From Brachionus koreanus (Eukaryota; Rotifera; Eurotatoria; Ploima; Brachionidae): a DNA stretch of 64,000 nt. The stretch spans positions 631,068 through 695,067 of the forward strand of contig PJRA01000016.1 in NCBI GenBank assembly GCA_016987375.1, given 5' to 3'. This document shows positions 47,163 through 57,020 of this stretch, one piece after another. Both the position numbers and the translations under genes were made by a program. Below the pieces are notes generated by a model. That model made no database searches. It was not told the DNA's origin and saw only the letters and a list, made by a program, of their open reading frames with translations. Each line of letters begins with the position of its first letter. Position 1 is the stretch's first letter.

Positions 47163-48917
47163 AGTGAATTATTTGACTTATGATTTTTTTTTTGTTTTTA
47201 TTAACATTTTTTTGTTGTTATAAATTTTTAAAATAGATGTGTAAATTTAAATACAAATTATGAATTTATACTTTTAATTCATTACTAAATTTTTTTTTAA
47301 TTTTGAATTTTGTCATTTTTGTCATCCATTGATAGATCAATTTACCCCGTAAATTTTGCAAGTAAATAATCAATTGTTCAAAAATGATATTAAAAATGAC
47401 TTAAGCATTAGAATTATTTTTTTAAATTCAGATAATACTAATAATAATAATAATAATTAACATTCTACGGTCAGGTTTAGTTTAACTAAACTGACAAAGC
47501 AGGAATACTAACCTAATCCCGCTATAGTAGACAGATATTTTATTTGAACAAAAAAAATTTGAATCGACATTTTTTTAAAATTGGACAAAAATGTTTAGGA
47601 TCTTGTTATTTAAAAATGTCTTTCATCAAAAATATATCTAAATATTTAGAATTAAATCAACTAATTTTTTTCCAATTTTTAGTTTTCAATTAAAGAAATT
47701 ATAAGAATTTTTTTTTTTAGCTCGGGCTACTTGAATCTGAAAAAGAAAATAAAGAGCTTGTTCGAATATTACTTTGCTTGCAGATACAGCCGATTCTATA
47801 ACAAACAGATTCAAATCAACACTTTATCCGAAAGCAAATAATTTTAAGCGTTTAATGTGTTGGTTTCATATGAGAAAAGCTGTTTATCATCAAATAAATG
47901 AAATTAAAGACAACAAATTACAAGATTATAAATATTGTCTTCTTTTAATATTTTTTTTTTGTCAAAAAAATAATTTTTATTTTTTTATTTATTTGTTTAC
48001 TTTACTAAGCTAATGTTCTTTCAGATAAAAACATAAAAGTTAAACTTATTCAAATTTCAACAGTCCGATATATTTTGAATCTAAAATATGATACTCCCTC
48101 TAACATAGTGAGGAATATTTCAAGGCAGGGTTGAGTCATTCTGTTCCACTCGTTGACAGACTGGCGCAAGGATATAAGAAAGATTTAAAATCAAGATATA
48201 ATGAATATCATACTCCAATGTGTGATTGCGACATTCTACATATCTTCTTTTTTTCTTGAGCCATCAAATATCTCAACTTATGAAATGTATCCTAATATCT
48301 GTTTCATTATATCTTTTTTTAATATTTTCTTTTTTTTTAAATTATTTTTATTATATTTTATTTATTTTTTAATCTGAAGGACCATTAACTAGGTGGAAGA
48401 AACGAAAAATCAAATAATCAATTATATTTAAACTTTTATAAAAATAAAATCTTAAAAATAAATTTTCAAAGGAATTTTATAAGAAATCTTATTAATTTTT
48501 TTATCAAAATGTATTTAAAAACGAAAAAAATTTTTAATTGATTTTTATAAGAAAAAATTCTCTCTTTTCTCTTAAAGCGATGCATCAAAGTATATCTTAA
48601 TTTCAATGAACATAGAAGACAAATTCCGTTCAATTAATGGGTCAATTTTTTGTACTGGACAAAAAATAACTTAGAAAAAAATATTATTTTTAAAAAAACA
48701 TAAATAAAATATTGAATTTCGTTTCAAATTTTCAATATTAAATCATAATTGTTTTGTTAATTGAAATTAATCATGAAAAAATCTAAAACTAATGACTAAA
48801 ATAAAATAATTATTATTTTTGCAAAATTTATTTTTATTAAAAATTGAATAAAAAAATTCAAAATTTTTAAAATTATTAGAAAAGTTGCTTGGAAAGCAAA
48901 TGATTTAAACATTTTGA
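47163..48917. other. Intergenic stretch with MULE transposase debris
   Basis: Contains a TAA/AAT-type microsatellite (about 47440-47459) and a decayed MULE-like transposase (47774-48140). A T-rich end with AATCTGAAGGACC near 48370 may be the edge of the element. No host gene seen. Confidence 0.5.
47774..48140 (+). pseudogene. Decayed MULE-type transposase fragment
   Basis: The frame reads LADTADSITNRFKSTLYPKA and LMCWFHMRKAVYHQINEIKD. This is the stretch of MULE transposases around the conserved CWFH (pattern ADA...I...F......R..CWFH). A GT/AG-like intron appears to separate it from DKNIKVKLIQISTVRY after 48025. The first half of the catalytic domain is missing and later frames are interrupted. 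Inactive. Confidence 0.6.
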
Positions 48918-49445
48918 CTACATGCTTGACGAAGACATATTTAAACATTTGAATACTTTTTGCTTGTTGACATTAAAAACTTTCTTTTTCTTTGACAATT
49001 CCCGCACTTCTTTTATTCTAGGTATTTCTGGTATTTGACGCTTGAATGGTGTTGCTATTTTTACTTGATTTGCAGCATTATGTTCTCTAAATGGCATTGA
49101 TTCATCAAAAAGTAGACATTTTTTGATGTTCTGCGTTTCCATTTCTATAAATGATGAACTTAATTTTGTCGATGAGCTTGAGTCTAGATCACTACTTGTT
49201 GAATTAAATATGAGACCACTCAAATCTTGGTTAATTGGATATTTTTTGGAGTAGCATGTCAAACTTTCACAAGAAGCTTTTAGTGAATTGTACCCGGACG
49301 AGATGGGTGTTAAACTTTGAAACAATACTTTGTCCTTAGGAGTCGAATTAAGGGACAAATTTTTATGAAGTTGCATCAATTGACTTGACAATAGGCTGGC
49401 TGTTTTGGCCATTTCTAGTATTAAACTCAAATTTTCAGATTCCAT
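48918..49445 (-). CDS. Unknown 175-residue Ser-rich protein
   Basis: One open exon. The ATG at 49445 sits three bases after a good splice acceptor (TTTTTTTTTGGGCAG), so a 5' untranslated exon is likely. The protein starts with a hydrophobic/Ser helix (MESENLSLILEMAKTASLLS), contains STPKDK and TPISSGYNSL, a Ser-rich middle and a basic C-terminal third (RIKEVRELSKKKKVFNVNKQ) that could be a nuclear signal. Several S/T-P sites (STP, LTP, ATP) suggest phosphorylation by proline-directed kinases. I recognise no domain. Confidence 0.55.
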   Translation of the reverse strand: MESENLSLILEMAKTASLLSSQLMQLHKNLSLNSTPKDKVLFQSLTPISSGYNSLKASCESLTCYSKKYPINQDLSGLIFNSTSSDLDSSSSTKLSSSFIEMETQNIKKCLLFDESMPFREHNAANQVKIATPFKRQIPEIPRIKEVRELSKKKKVFNVNKQKVFKCLNMSSSSM

Positions 49446-49954
49446 TTCTGCCCAAAAAAAAATTTTTCTGAATGAAATTTTTTTTTATTCCATCAATTTA
49501 TTTTATATTGATGTAAATGAATACGTTGCAACCATTTTGCACTTAATTGTTGCAATTTTTTCTTTTTTAATGAATTTTAGCGCTCAATAAATAAACAAAA
49601 ATTCATAACGTACAATCAAAAAAATTTTTTTTTTTAAGAGATTTTTTGGTAAATCAGGACCATTTTCTTAAAAATTTTGGCCGTTCAACAAAATTTTTCA
49701 CTCATAATTATATCATGCAACTTTTTAATTAATAAATATTTTAAATATTTTATTCTATTTAGATCAAATGCTTTAATATGCCGTAAACAAAATAAATTTG
49801 GCGCAATTTTTTTCTAGAAAATTTTCCGTTTTATTTCAAATAACATCTAATTAATAAGCAACTGATTTTTTAATTTAATTGAAAAAAAGATAAGAAAATT
49901 ATTTGTTAAATATATTATTTTATTAATGCTAAGTTTAATTTTGAAAAAAAAAAA

Positions 49955-50602
49955 TTAGTATTTAGATTTTTTGTATTTATCATCATACTTATTTTTGTAA
50001 TCATTCTTATAGTTATCATACTTCTTGCCGTCATCATACTTTTTATCGTATTTGTCATATTTTTTTTCATATTTATTATCATGGTTGTCATATTTTTTTC
50101 CATATTTATTATCATAGTTGTCATATTTTTTCTCATACTTATTATCATAGTTTTTGTAATTGTTGTGTTCATATTTGTTATCATACTGTTTAGGATTTGG
50201 GTATTGATAGTTATTGTATTTTTTCTCGTAGTTTTGTGGATATTTGCTTGGATAATTTGGCTTATAGTCATTTTTGTATCCGGCATTGTAACCATTACCA
50301 TAATGTGGCGAATAGCTGTTTAATTTGTAGCCATTGTTGTAAGTTGGGTACTGTTTGTGACCATATGTATGACCATATTTATTGTAACCATTGTACTTGT
50401 TTGGATACCCGGAATGGTAATTATGGGAATGATAATTGGGCTTTTTGTAGTATTTTGTTGACATGGCATACTGCTGGTAATTATCGGCCTTGTACGGCTC
50501 GTAGTAAGGCTTTTTGTATTCATAGTGAGGAACATCGTATATGTGCGATGTAGAAATCGCACCTATAAACAAGGCTCCCAGCACAATCAAAAAATTATTC
50601 AT
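49955..50602 (-). CDS. Secreted Tyr/Lys/Asn/Asp-rich repetitive protein
   Basis: 215 residues, single exon. An N-terminal signal peptide (MNNFLIVLGALFIGAISTSH) is followed by an entirely low-complexity mature chain. The first half is Tyr/His/Gly/Asn-rich (YNGYNKYGHTYGHKQY). The second half is an array of YDNKYEKK-like octads (YDNKYEHN, YDNKYEKK, YDNKYGKK, HDNKYEKK and variants). Tyrosine is about a fifth of the residues and there is no cysteine. Such composition is typical of extracellular structural or adhesive proteins (byssus, cement, cuticle), where Tyr can be oxidised or cross-linked and Lys gives charge. That function is inference; no homologous family is claimed. The repeats keep one frame open, and the antisense frame is open for the same reason. 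Confidence 0.75.
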   Translation of the reverse strand: MNNFLIVLGALFIGAISTSHIYDVPHYEYKKPYYEPYKADNYQQYAMSTKYYKKPNYHSHNYHSGYPNKYNGYNKYGHTYGHKQYPTYNNGYKLNSYSPHYGNGYNAGYKNDYKPNYPSKYPQNYEKKYNNYQYPNPKQYDNKYEHNNYKNYDNKYEKKYDNYDNKYGKKYDNHDNKYEKKYDKYDKKYDDGKKYDNYKNDYKNKYDDKYKKSKY

Positions 50603-50755
50603 TCTAGCTTTTTTTCAAATTCTTATTGTTAAAGAATTTTTATTATTTGAGAATAATAGAATTTTTTTTGATAATTTATAGTATTTTTGAGAGAAATTAC
50701 TAAACTATTATAGTTTAATTAGGAAAAATTTGTCAATTTGTTTATTGAAAAAAAG

Positions 50756-52746
50756 TCAGGCTGAAATTTCAAAAATATATTTTTGAATATATGGATTAAC
50801 AAAATATTTTAAAAAGTTAAACAAGCTTTTAAATGAGATAAAAAATTGCTCAGACTCAAATCTGCACTTTAGATGCTCGCTTGTTTCGGGCAAGTCTAAT
50901 GACAAATTACTAGTCAAATTAATTTCTAATTCAGGCATGGTGCTCATAATTAGCTCACTAAATTAGTAAATAAAATTTAATATTTAAAGCTGGGTAAATA
51001 AAAAATTTTTACTTGTGTTGAATTGAAAATTTGAAAAGCACACACAATGATTCTTTGAAGACTAAAATAAATTCGAGAGTTTTTTCATCTGACAAAACAA
51101 CACTAATCACTTTAAACATTTCGTTTTGATCATTTACCTCTAATTAGTTCAATTAATGTTAATTTTAGTTATTCAAGTTAAATTTATCTACCAAGATTTA
51201 ATATTTGAGTGTATAAATCAAAAACGATTTTGTCATATTGTTTGTTAGATGCCTCTAAATTAAAGAGATATTTTTTTTAGTTCTGAAATAAATAAAAAAA
51301 TTTTTGATCACAAAAGTTGGCTATCTGCTTTTGTTTATTAAAAAAAAATAAATCTTTATATCTCTAATCCAAGAGTGAATAAAAAAATTTTGCATTTTTA
51401 TAGATTTTTATAATTAATCAATAAAAAAGTAATAGTTAGCTCTAACCATTATGCTCTAAAGTCTTTTGTCATTTAAAATTTTTCAAACCAGTCTTGTACC
51501 CTTCTTACTTTAAGCACATTTTCACCTTCCATTAGACATATATCAATAGGAATTGCTGTTTTTTTGATGGTCCTTTTTAAAATAATGACGAAACAGTACC
51601 AAAATTTCGAAGTTGTAATTTTAAGTTTTTATAATTGAATAAACAAAGAGTAGCATTTTGAAAAGAATTTGATTCTGATTATTCTTACATGTAATTTGAC
51701 TTAAAATTTTAGAATTACAAAGATGCTAAAATCAGAAATATCGAACCTTTTAAAAAACGCAAAATTTTATGACTAAACATAACATGAATTAGAAATTATC
51801 AATTTGGCAAATTGAAGTTTATCTTAATGATCAAATTTAAAATCTAAAAAATATTAATTAAAAAAATTTTTTTTATTAATTTTAGAGTAAAAGTTTTATT
51901 TGATTTTCTAACATTAAGTTAACATTTAATGTTAGTGCTTGGTGTTCTTATTTAGAAAAAGACATTAATGAACTTGAGAAAGTTAAAAGAAGTGCAACAA
52001 AGTTTATTCCAGAACTGCGTGACTTGGATTATCAACAACGTTTTTTAAGGCTAGATTCAACTAACTTGAGTACAAGAACATTAAAAGGAGATCTAATTCA
52101 GAAGTACAAACTAATAAACAATTATGAAAAAATTGAAATTAAATTGAAGCTGAAGACACAAATTGAGGAGAAATAGCCACTGTCTAACGAATAAAGAGCT
52201 GTATTACGAGATAAAACTTTTTTACACATAGATAGTTTGCTGATTGGATGGTGAAACAAAAGGAATCGACTGCCACAGCTCTTTAGAGCTATGCTTAGAT
52301 AATCTCTAAGCTGCAGTTTAATCTACTACTAATGTTAAACTTTATTTTCTATGTCTGCAAATTTCACCAACTATAAAAGAATTTTTTGAGTTTTCCTTGG
52401 AAAATTCTACATTATACTTGGTCATGATTTAACGTGTTTTGCTACACGTGAAAATATGTCTCAGCATTAAATTTTTCAATTAAAAAATTCTTAAAATTTA
52501 TAGAATAATTTTTTTAAAGTAATCATTAAATTTTAATCATCAGATATCTATATTTTTTTAAAGTTCTGACTAATATTGAGAAACATAAAATAATAAAGTC
52601 AAATTAAAAATCATACCGTCCATTTTTTTAAACTGACTTAAAATATTATTTTTTTCTATTTCAAATTCTATTTTTTCATTTGAATAAACTGAATTTTGCT
52701 CAAAAGAAGCTAAAATATCGAATTCTTGCTGGAAAAAACCACTCAT
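50756..52746 (-). CDS. Four-exon gene of unknown function (173 residues)
   Basis: Assembled by splice sites: exons 52746-52617, 51254-51192, 51139-51013 and 50957-50756 sum to 522 bases (173 codons plus stop). All three junctions keep frame with GT/AG ends (G|GTATGA..TTTAG|AGG; G|GTAGAT..TTAG|AGG; AA|GTAAAA..TTTAG|TGA). The product starts MSGFFQQEFDILASFEQNSV, continues with an acidic helical region, then EMFKVISVVLSDEKTLEFIL and VFKESLCVLFKFSI, alternating beta-like strands, and ends FNFLKYFVNPYIQKYIFEIS. The pattern of a helical N-terminus and an alpha/beta C-terminus is reminiscent of RWD-type kinetochore or ubiquitin-related proteins, but I cannot name it. Intron 1 (1.36 kb) holds a LINE and a mariner remnant. 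Confidence 0.6.
51480..51785 (-). mobile_element. Mariner-like remnant, copy A
   Basis: Shares about 300 bp with copies at 58380 and 63270 (for example AAACCAGTCTTGTACCC, CTTTAAGCACATTTTCACCT, AGTAGCATTTTGAAAAGAAT, TTTTAAAAAACGCAAAATTT). The shared piece corresponds to the N-terminal part of a mariner transposase plus upstream sequence. It lies in intron 1 of the unknown four-exon gene. Confidence 0.7.
51928..52176 (+). pseudogene. LINE reverse transcriptase C-terminal remnant
   Basis: 82 codons without a stop read NVSAWCSYLEKDINELEKVK, RSATKFIPELRDLDYQQRFL, RLDSTNLSTRTLKGDLIQKY. This is the classic post-thumb segment of CR1/Jockey elements (W.PYL.KDI..LE.VQRRATK.IPEL..L.Y..RL..L.L..L..RR.RGDLIQ.YK). 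After the stop, more decayed family-like sequence continues to about 52300. 5'-truncated and dead; located in an intron of the minus-strand gene. Confidence 0.85.
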
Positions 52747-52893
52747 ACTATTCAAAATTAATAAATTAGAAAAAAAAAGGGAAATGGTAAAAAGCAATGC
52801 TCAATTAGCTGCATTTAAATATTCCAAAAAAAAAAGCATATAAAAATTTTATTTTACCTTGAAATTTTATTTAAAAAAAAAAAAATATTATAA

Positions 52894-53379
52894 CTAGGCA
52901 AACCAACCTCCAATATCAAGTCTATCTAAAACTTTATTTTTTTCCTTATTTTTAAGACTTTGAACCGCTTTTATTTCATTTTTTTCTTCAATAGTGGGAT
53001 TTTTCTCCTCAAAAATATCAGGAAACGAAAATTCGGTGTCTTTAAGCTGAACGTAGGCAAATTTCTGGTCTTCCATTGGCGGTGACAAAAGCATAGGCCT
53101 TTTTGGATGCTCCATATATTCCCCTTTGCGAACCTCAATTCGAACATCTAATACGGGAAGTTTGTACAATTTTTCCAAATATTGTTTAACATCATTTCGA
53201 GTCATTTGCCAATGGCATTCGAATTTAACCATATCTTTGGGAACATTGTGCTCAGGTTTTACTAATTTAAGCCAGTATAAGGGCATGAAAATTCTGTGTC
53301 GGGGATCGCCCGGATTCCAAAGTGGATTTCTTGGCAATGGCTTTTCATGAAGATACCTCAATAAATGTGGATAGCGCAT
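52894..53379 (-). CDS. MRPL23: Mitochondrial large ribosomal subunit protein uL23m
   Basis: 161 residues. It aligns in order with MRPL23: NPLWNPGDPRHRIFMPLYWL, KFECHWQMTRNDVKQYLEKL, YKLPVLDVRIEVRKGEY, then FAYVQLKDTEFSFPDIFEEK. The protein sits near the polypeptide exit tunnel of the mitochondrial ribosome. The length matches the family (about 150 residues in human). The ATG (MRYPHLLRYL) opens a region with few acids, suitable for import. Its stop is about 150 bases from the upstream unknown gene and its start is under 100 bases from the end of ADAT3, so this run of minus-strand genes is tightly packed. Confidence 0.93.
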   Translation of the reverse strand: MRYPHLLRYLHEKPLPRNPLWNPGDPRHRIFMPLYWLKLVKPEHNVPKDMVKFECHWQMTRNDVKQYLEKLYKLPVLDVRIEVRKGEYMEHPKRPMLLSPPMEDQKFAYVQLKDTEFSFPDIFEEKNPTIEEKNEIKAVQSLKNKEKNKVLDRLDIGGWFA

Positions 53380-53475
53380 CTTTAAACTAAATTTATTAAT
53401 AATTAATTACAAAATTTCTTTGAAGACTTTTTAAAGCCTTTCTTTTAATAAATTTTAATAAGTTATGAAAAAATT

Positions 53476-54477
53476 TTATTCTGAAAAGTCCGGATGCTTT
53501 AGATTTCCATCAATGAAACAATTTTTGCATTGAGAGTCGACCTCAAAATTGTCTGCTTTGAATACTTCATAATTGTGGTTGAGATTAGGATGACAGTGAA
53601 GCTTGAACTTTGTGTCAAGATAGCCAAATTTTGTTCTAAAAATGAAAAAAACTTTGGATACTCTTGAATGAACTAGAGCCATTGCGCACATACTACAAGG
53701 CTCGTGTGTCAAATAAGCGTGATAGTTGGTGCATAGATAATCTTTTTTATCTAAATTTTTGGAAAATTTTTCAACTATTTCCGATCTTTGGTCGAAAATA
53801 TTCTCAATTGGATCTTTGTAATTTTCACTTGAATCCTTAAGCTCTTTAATTTGTCTTTTTGAAACATTGCTTATTGCATGCATTACACTGTGCTTTAGTG
53901 GGTGGGAATTTCTTTGATCAAAACCACTCGCAACTAAAATATCAGACCTAGGATCAACAATCAATGCAGCCGAGTGAGATTTTGTCGCTTGGCTTAGCTC
54001 CAAGGCAAGTCTCGAGTAAAAATCATGCTTCATGATTTCAGACTCGTTTTTCATAAAACTTAAATCCAGCAAACTTTCTATATATTTATTCAAGTGAAAA
54101 TTGATGGGCCAAAATTTATTCGAAACAATTTCGAATTGTTTTTTGGTCAAAATTTTATCTACAGGCAATTCTATTTCATAGACATTATCTAAAACATTTT
54201 TAACATCATCGGGCAGGTCTTTTAAGTTCTCTTTTTCACCAAGAATAATTTCCAATTTTGAGTCTGACTTTCGAATTCGCTTAAACTTGGGGCCATAGCC
54301 ACATATTGGGTACAAATCTGACAATTTATTGACCAAATAGGCAATTTTTTTTTTATCTTTTATGCTTGCTATTAAAAACTTTTTAAAATTAAAGTCTGTA
54401 AGCATGTACTCGTCGGCTAGAATCGGCATCCATTTAATATTTTGATGCAGCTTTATTTTTTTACAAGCAGAGCTCAT
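53476..54477 (-). CDS. ADAT3: tRNA adenosine(34) deaminase, ADAT3 subunit
   Basis: 333 residues, single exon. The C-terminal cytidine-deaminase-like domain has HPLKHSVMHAI, where the usual catalytic His-Ala-Glu is His-Ser-Val, and then THEPCSMCAMALVHSRVSKV with the zinc-binding PCxxC. The lack of the catalytic Glu with retention of the zinc ligands is the hallmark of ADAT3 (HAV in human), the structural partner of ADAT2 in converting A34 to inosine in tRNAs. The N-terminal part (residues 1 to about 180) is the ADAT3-specific tRNA-binding region. The window's two tRNA-Val(AAC) genes are themselves expected substrates of this enzyme. Confidence 0.93.
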   Translation of the reverse strand: MSSACKKIKLHQNIKWMPILADEYMLTDFNFKKFLIASIKDKKKIAYLVNKLSDLYPICGYGPKFKRIRKSDSKLEIILGEKENLKDLPDDVKNVLDNVYEIELPVDKILTKKQFEIVSNKFWPINFHLNKYIESLLDLSFMKNESEIMKHDFYSRLALELSQATKSHSAALIVDPRSDILVASGFDQRNSHPLKHSVMHAISNVSKRQIKELKDSSENYKDPIENIFDQRSEIVEKFSKNLDKKDYLCTNYHAYLTHEPCSMCAMALVHSRVSKVFFIFRTKFGYLDTKFKLHCHPNLNHNYEVFKADNFEVDSQCKNCFIDGNLKHPDFSE

Positions 54478-54697
54478 TCTAAATCATCTGACAACAAAAT
54501 ATTAATCATCAATTTCATACAGCTTCTACTATATGGATGTTAAACCATATGAAATAAAAAAAAATATTTTTTTTATGAAAATAAATTTTATTTAAAAAAA
54601 TTTTTTTTTTTTTTAATATTAACTTCTGAGAATAGTATTGTAGAAAATTTAATTTTAATTTTTAAAAAAAATTGAAAAATATGGATTTTCTAAGAGT

Positions 54698-57020
54698 TCA
54701 AAAATTTTTTTTTAGAGTTGACAAATAGCTCTGATCAGTTTGAGTCCAAGCGTCACATTTAAGCACATTTTTCCGCTTTTTAACCAGAACAAAACCATTT
54801 TCCTTACTATTTATATTTACCAAAGCCAATGGTGACCTAGGTGCCTGACATTCCTGCAATGATGACTTTAATTTGTTCATGGGCGTACCATGTTTTCCAT
54901 TTAGTTTATTAGTGCTAGAAGTATTAGGACTATCCATTTTCAAATGGTGACCATTGTCTTTAAAAAATTACATGTTGAGTAATCGAAACTATTATTAATT
55001 TTTTTTTTTTAAGTTTAAAAAAAATGATTTAAATTTTAATAATTAAATAAAAATTAATTAGCTTTTCTCTTTCTTAGATTTGGCTTACATTGTTTATTTT
55101 CAGAATTAGATTCATCCGAACTTGGCCGTCTATGTAAACGAGAGTTTTTAGCTGTTCTCGATGTATTCATAGGCTTATCACATTCTGTCATTTTTGTCCT
55201 TGGCGATTCTAGATCATCTTTACTCTTGAGCTTTTCATTGAAAAAATTTGCATCTATTGCAGTCGATTGCAAAAATCCTCGCGCTTTTTTACTAGCTAGA
55301 AAAAATAAATTTAAATTTCAGCCTATTTTGTTGTTTTAAAAACCTTTTTGGTTTAGTTTAAACTCGTCATCAGATACGGGATTAATGCTGGACACGTCTT
55401 TAAAAACCTTTTCATCTTTAGACTCGACGTCTTCGTTAATTGAGGGCTTTTTTTTTCTTGGTGTCTTTGCTTTGCGTTCACTTTTTTTTGTCTTCACTTC
55501 GTCTTCTGAGTCAGATGATGCAAGTGCGCATGCTGCATTTTTTTTCAAATTTTCATCTATCGATTGACTATTTGTTTTCTTCTAGAAAATTCTAATTAAG
55601 AAAAAAAAATTTTTTTTTAATTTTTTTTTTTTTACTTTTGATTTTGACTTATTTGATGAAAATAAACAAAAATTATCCGAGCCAGCGTGCTTTAATGATT
55701 TAAGTGTATCGGTAATTTTTGATTGAATTTTAGAATAGGCTGGTTCGGAATCAAATTCAAGCTTGTTTACTTCATTTAAGTAAAATTCAACAAATTTTTT
55801 TACACATTCTTAAAAAAGAATTTTATTATTTTTTTGTTTTAATATTTTTCCTCGTTATAATAGTCTACCTGATACATTATTTACATTGAAAGTATTAGTC
55901 AAAAATTCCTTTACATTTTCCATACTTCTGTTGAAAGAAAACACTTAAAAAAATGAAAATTTTTCTTTGAAATTACTACTTTTTTTTTGATTGTTGAACC
56001 TGATTTGGGTTTTTGAGTTGATCCATCCATGGCAAAGTTCCACTTAGCCAATGTACTACACAATAGCCCAATATTTCTAAATCTGACCTCCGCGAAATTT
56101 CTATTTTAAAATTTTTAGAACAAATGAGTGAAGAAAATTATTGAATAATTTACGAGCGCCATCATGGGCATCTAAGCTTGTGTATTCAATTGTTCCATTA
56201 TGCTTTCGTTCAGGCTTTATTTGATACTTTTGATGAACATTGTCCCTTTCAAACCGATATGCCAATCCATAGTCAACTAAATAGGCTTCTTGATCATTTT
56301 TGAGCATTATATTAGCCCCTTTGATATCACCATGAGAGTATCCTTTTTGATGAATATATTCAAGAGCGTACAAAATTTGTCTCATTAGACAAATGACTCC
56401 AATTTCGTTTATTTGGTGTGCAGAATTTTCATTTAAAAACGACTGCAAGTCTTTTGTATAGCGATCCATTACCAAAAAACGATATTCTTTTTCATTATAT
56501 GTACAAAGACCTGATGATATAAATGTTGGTATGGCCAAGTGGCTTATGTTTTTGTCTTTCTTAAAATTTTTTACTGAAAATAAATTTTATTTAATCTAGT
56601 TTGAAATAAAAAAATTTTGATTATAACTGATTACACTGATCTTCTTTTGCACAATTGACATAAAAATGACTTTCACAAAACAAAGGCCCATTGTCTTTGG
56701 GTTCAATTTTTACCACATAATCAGCATCAGCCAAATTTTTACTTTGTTCACCCTTATTTGCTTTAATTTGAGATTTGAAAAAAAAAATTAGGACAAAATT
56801 TTTAAATTCACTTTACCTAAATATATGAGACCAAAACCGCCTTGTCCAATCGGTTTTCCTAGTGTCCAGTTGTTCTTGAAAATGTCCTTGAGTACAAATC
56901 CGCTTGTAAATTTTTCGGGCATCTGATACCCATTCTTTTTTTTAGCAGGACCTTTTCATTTAAAGTTTTTTTATTCAAAAATTTTAATTGATTCCGAATA
57001 CCTCTTGCTTTTGGTGGCAT
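54698..57020 (-). CDS. VRK1-like: VRK-type (vaccinia-related) serine/threonine kinase, about 11 exons
   Basis: Start ATG 57020 (MPPKARG). Exons 57020-57002, 56951-56817, 56760-56635, 56573-56154 and from 56100 join in frame by GT/AG. Kinase features: glycine loop LGKPIGQGGFGLIYL, VRK-type lysine strand DADYVVKIEPKDNGPLF, catalytic loop YSHGDIKGANIML, DYG in place of DFG (LVDYGLAYRF), then GTIEYTSLDAHDGA and SRRSDLEILGYCVVHWLSGT. HGDIKxxN, DYGLAYR and the SRR-DLEILGY block are specific to VRKs. The C-terminal tail exons are Lys/Ser-rich with likely nuclear signals (KTPRKKKPS), and the last exon (about 54960-54698) ends with DAWTQTDQSYL, a tail motif I associate with animal VRK1. VRK1 phosphorylates BAF and histone H3 in the nucleus. 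A GTAAGC donor near 55084 reaches that last exon; if not used, translation stops at 55054. Confidence 0.9.

Noticed and set aside
50081..50553. Long hydrophobic plus-strand frames opposite the Tyr/Lys-rich protein
   Set aside because: The apparent membrane protein (Ile/Val repeats) is simply the antisense of the octad repeat array; only the minus frame has a signal peptide.
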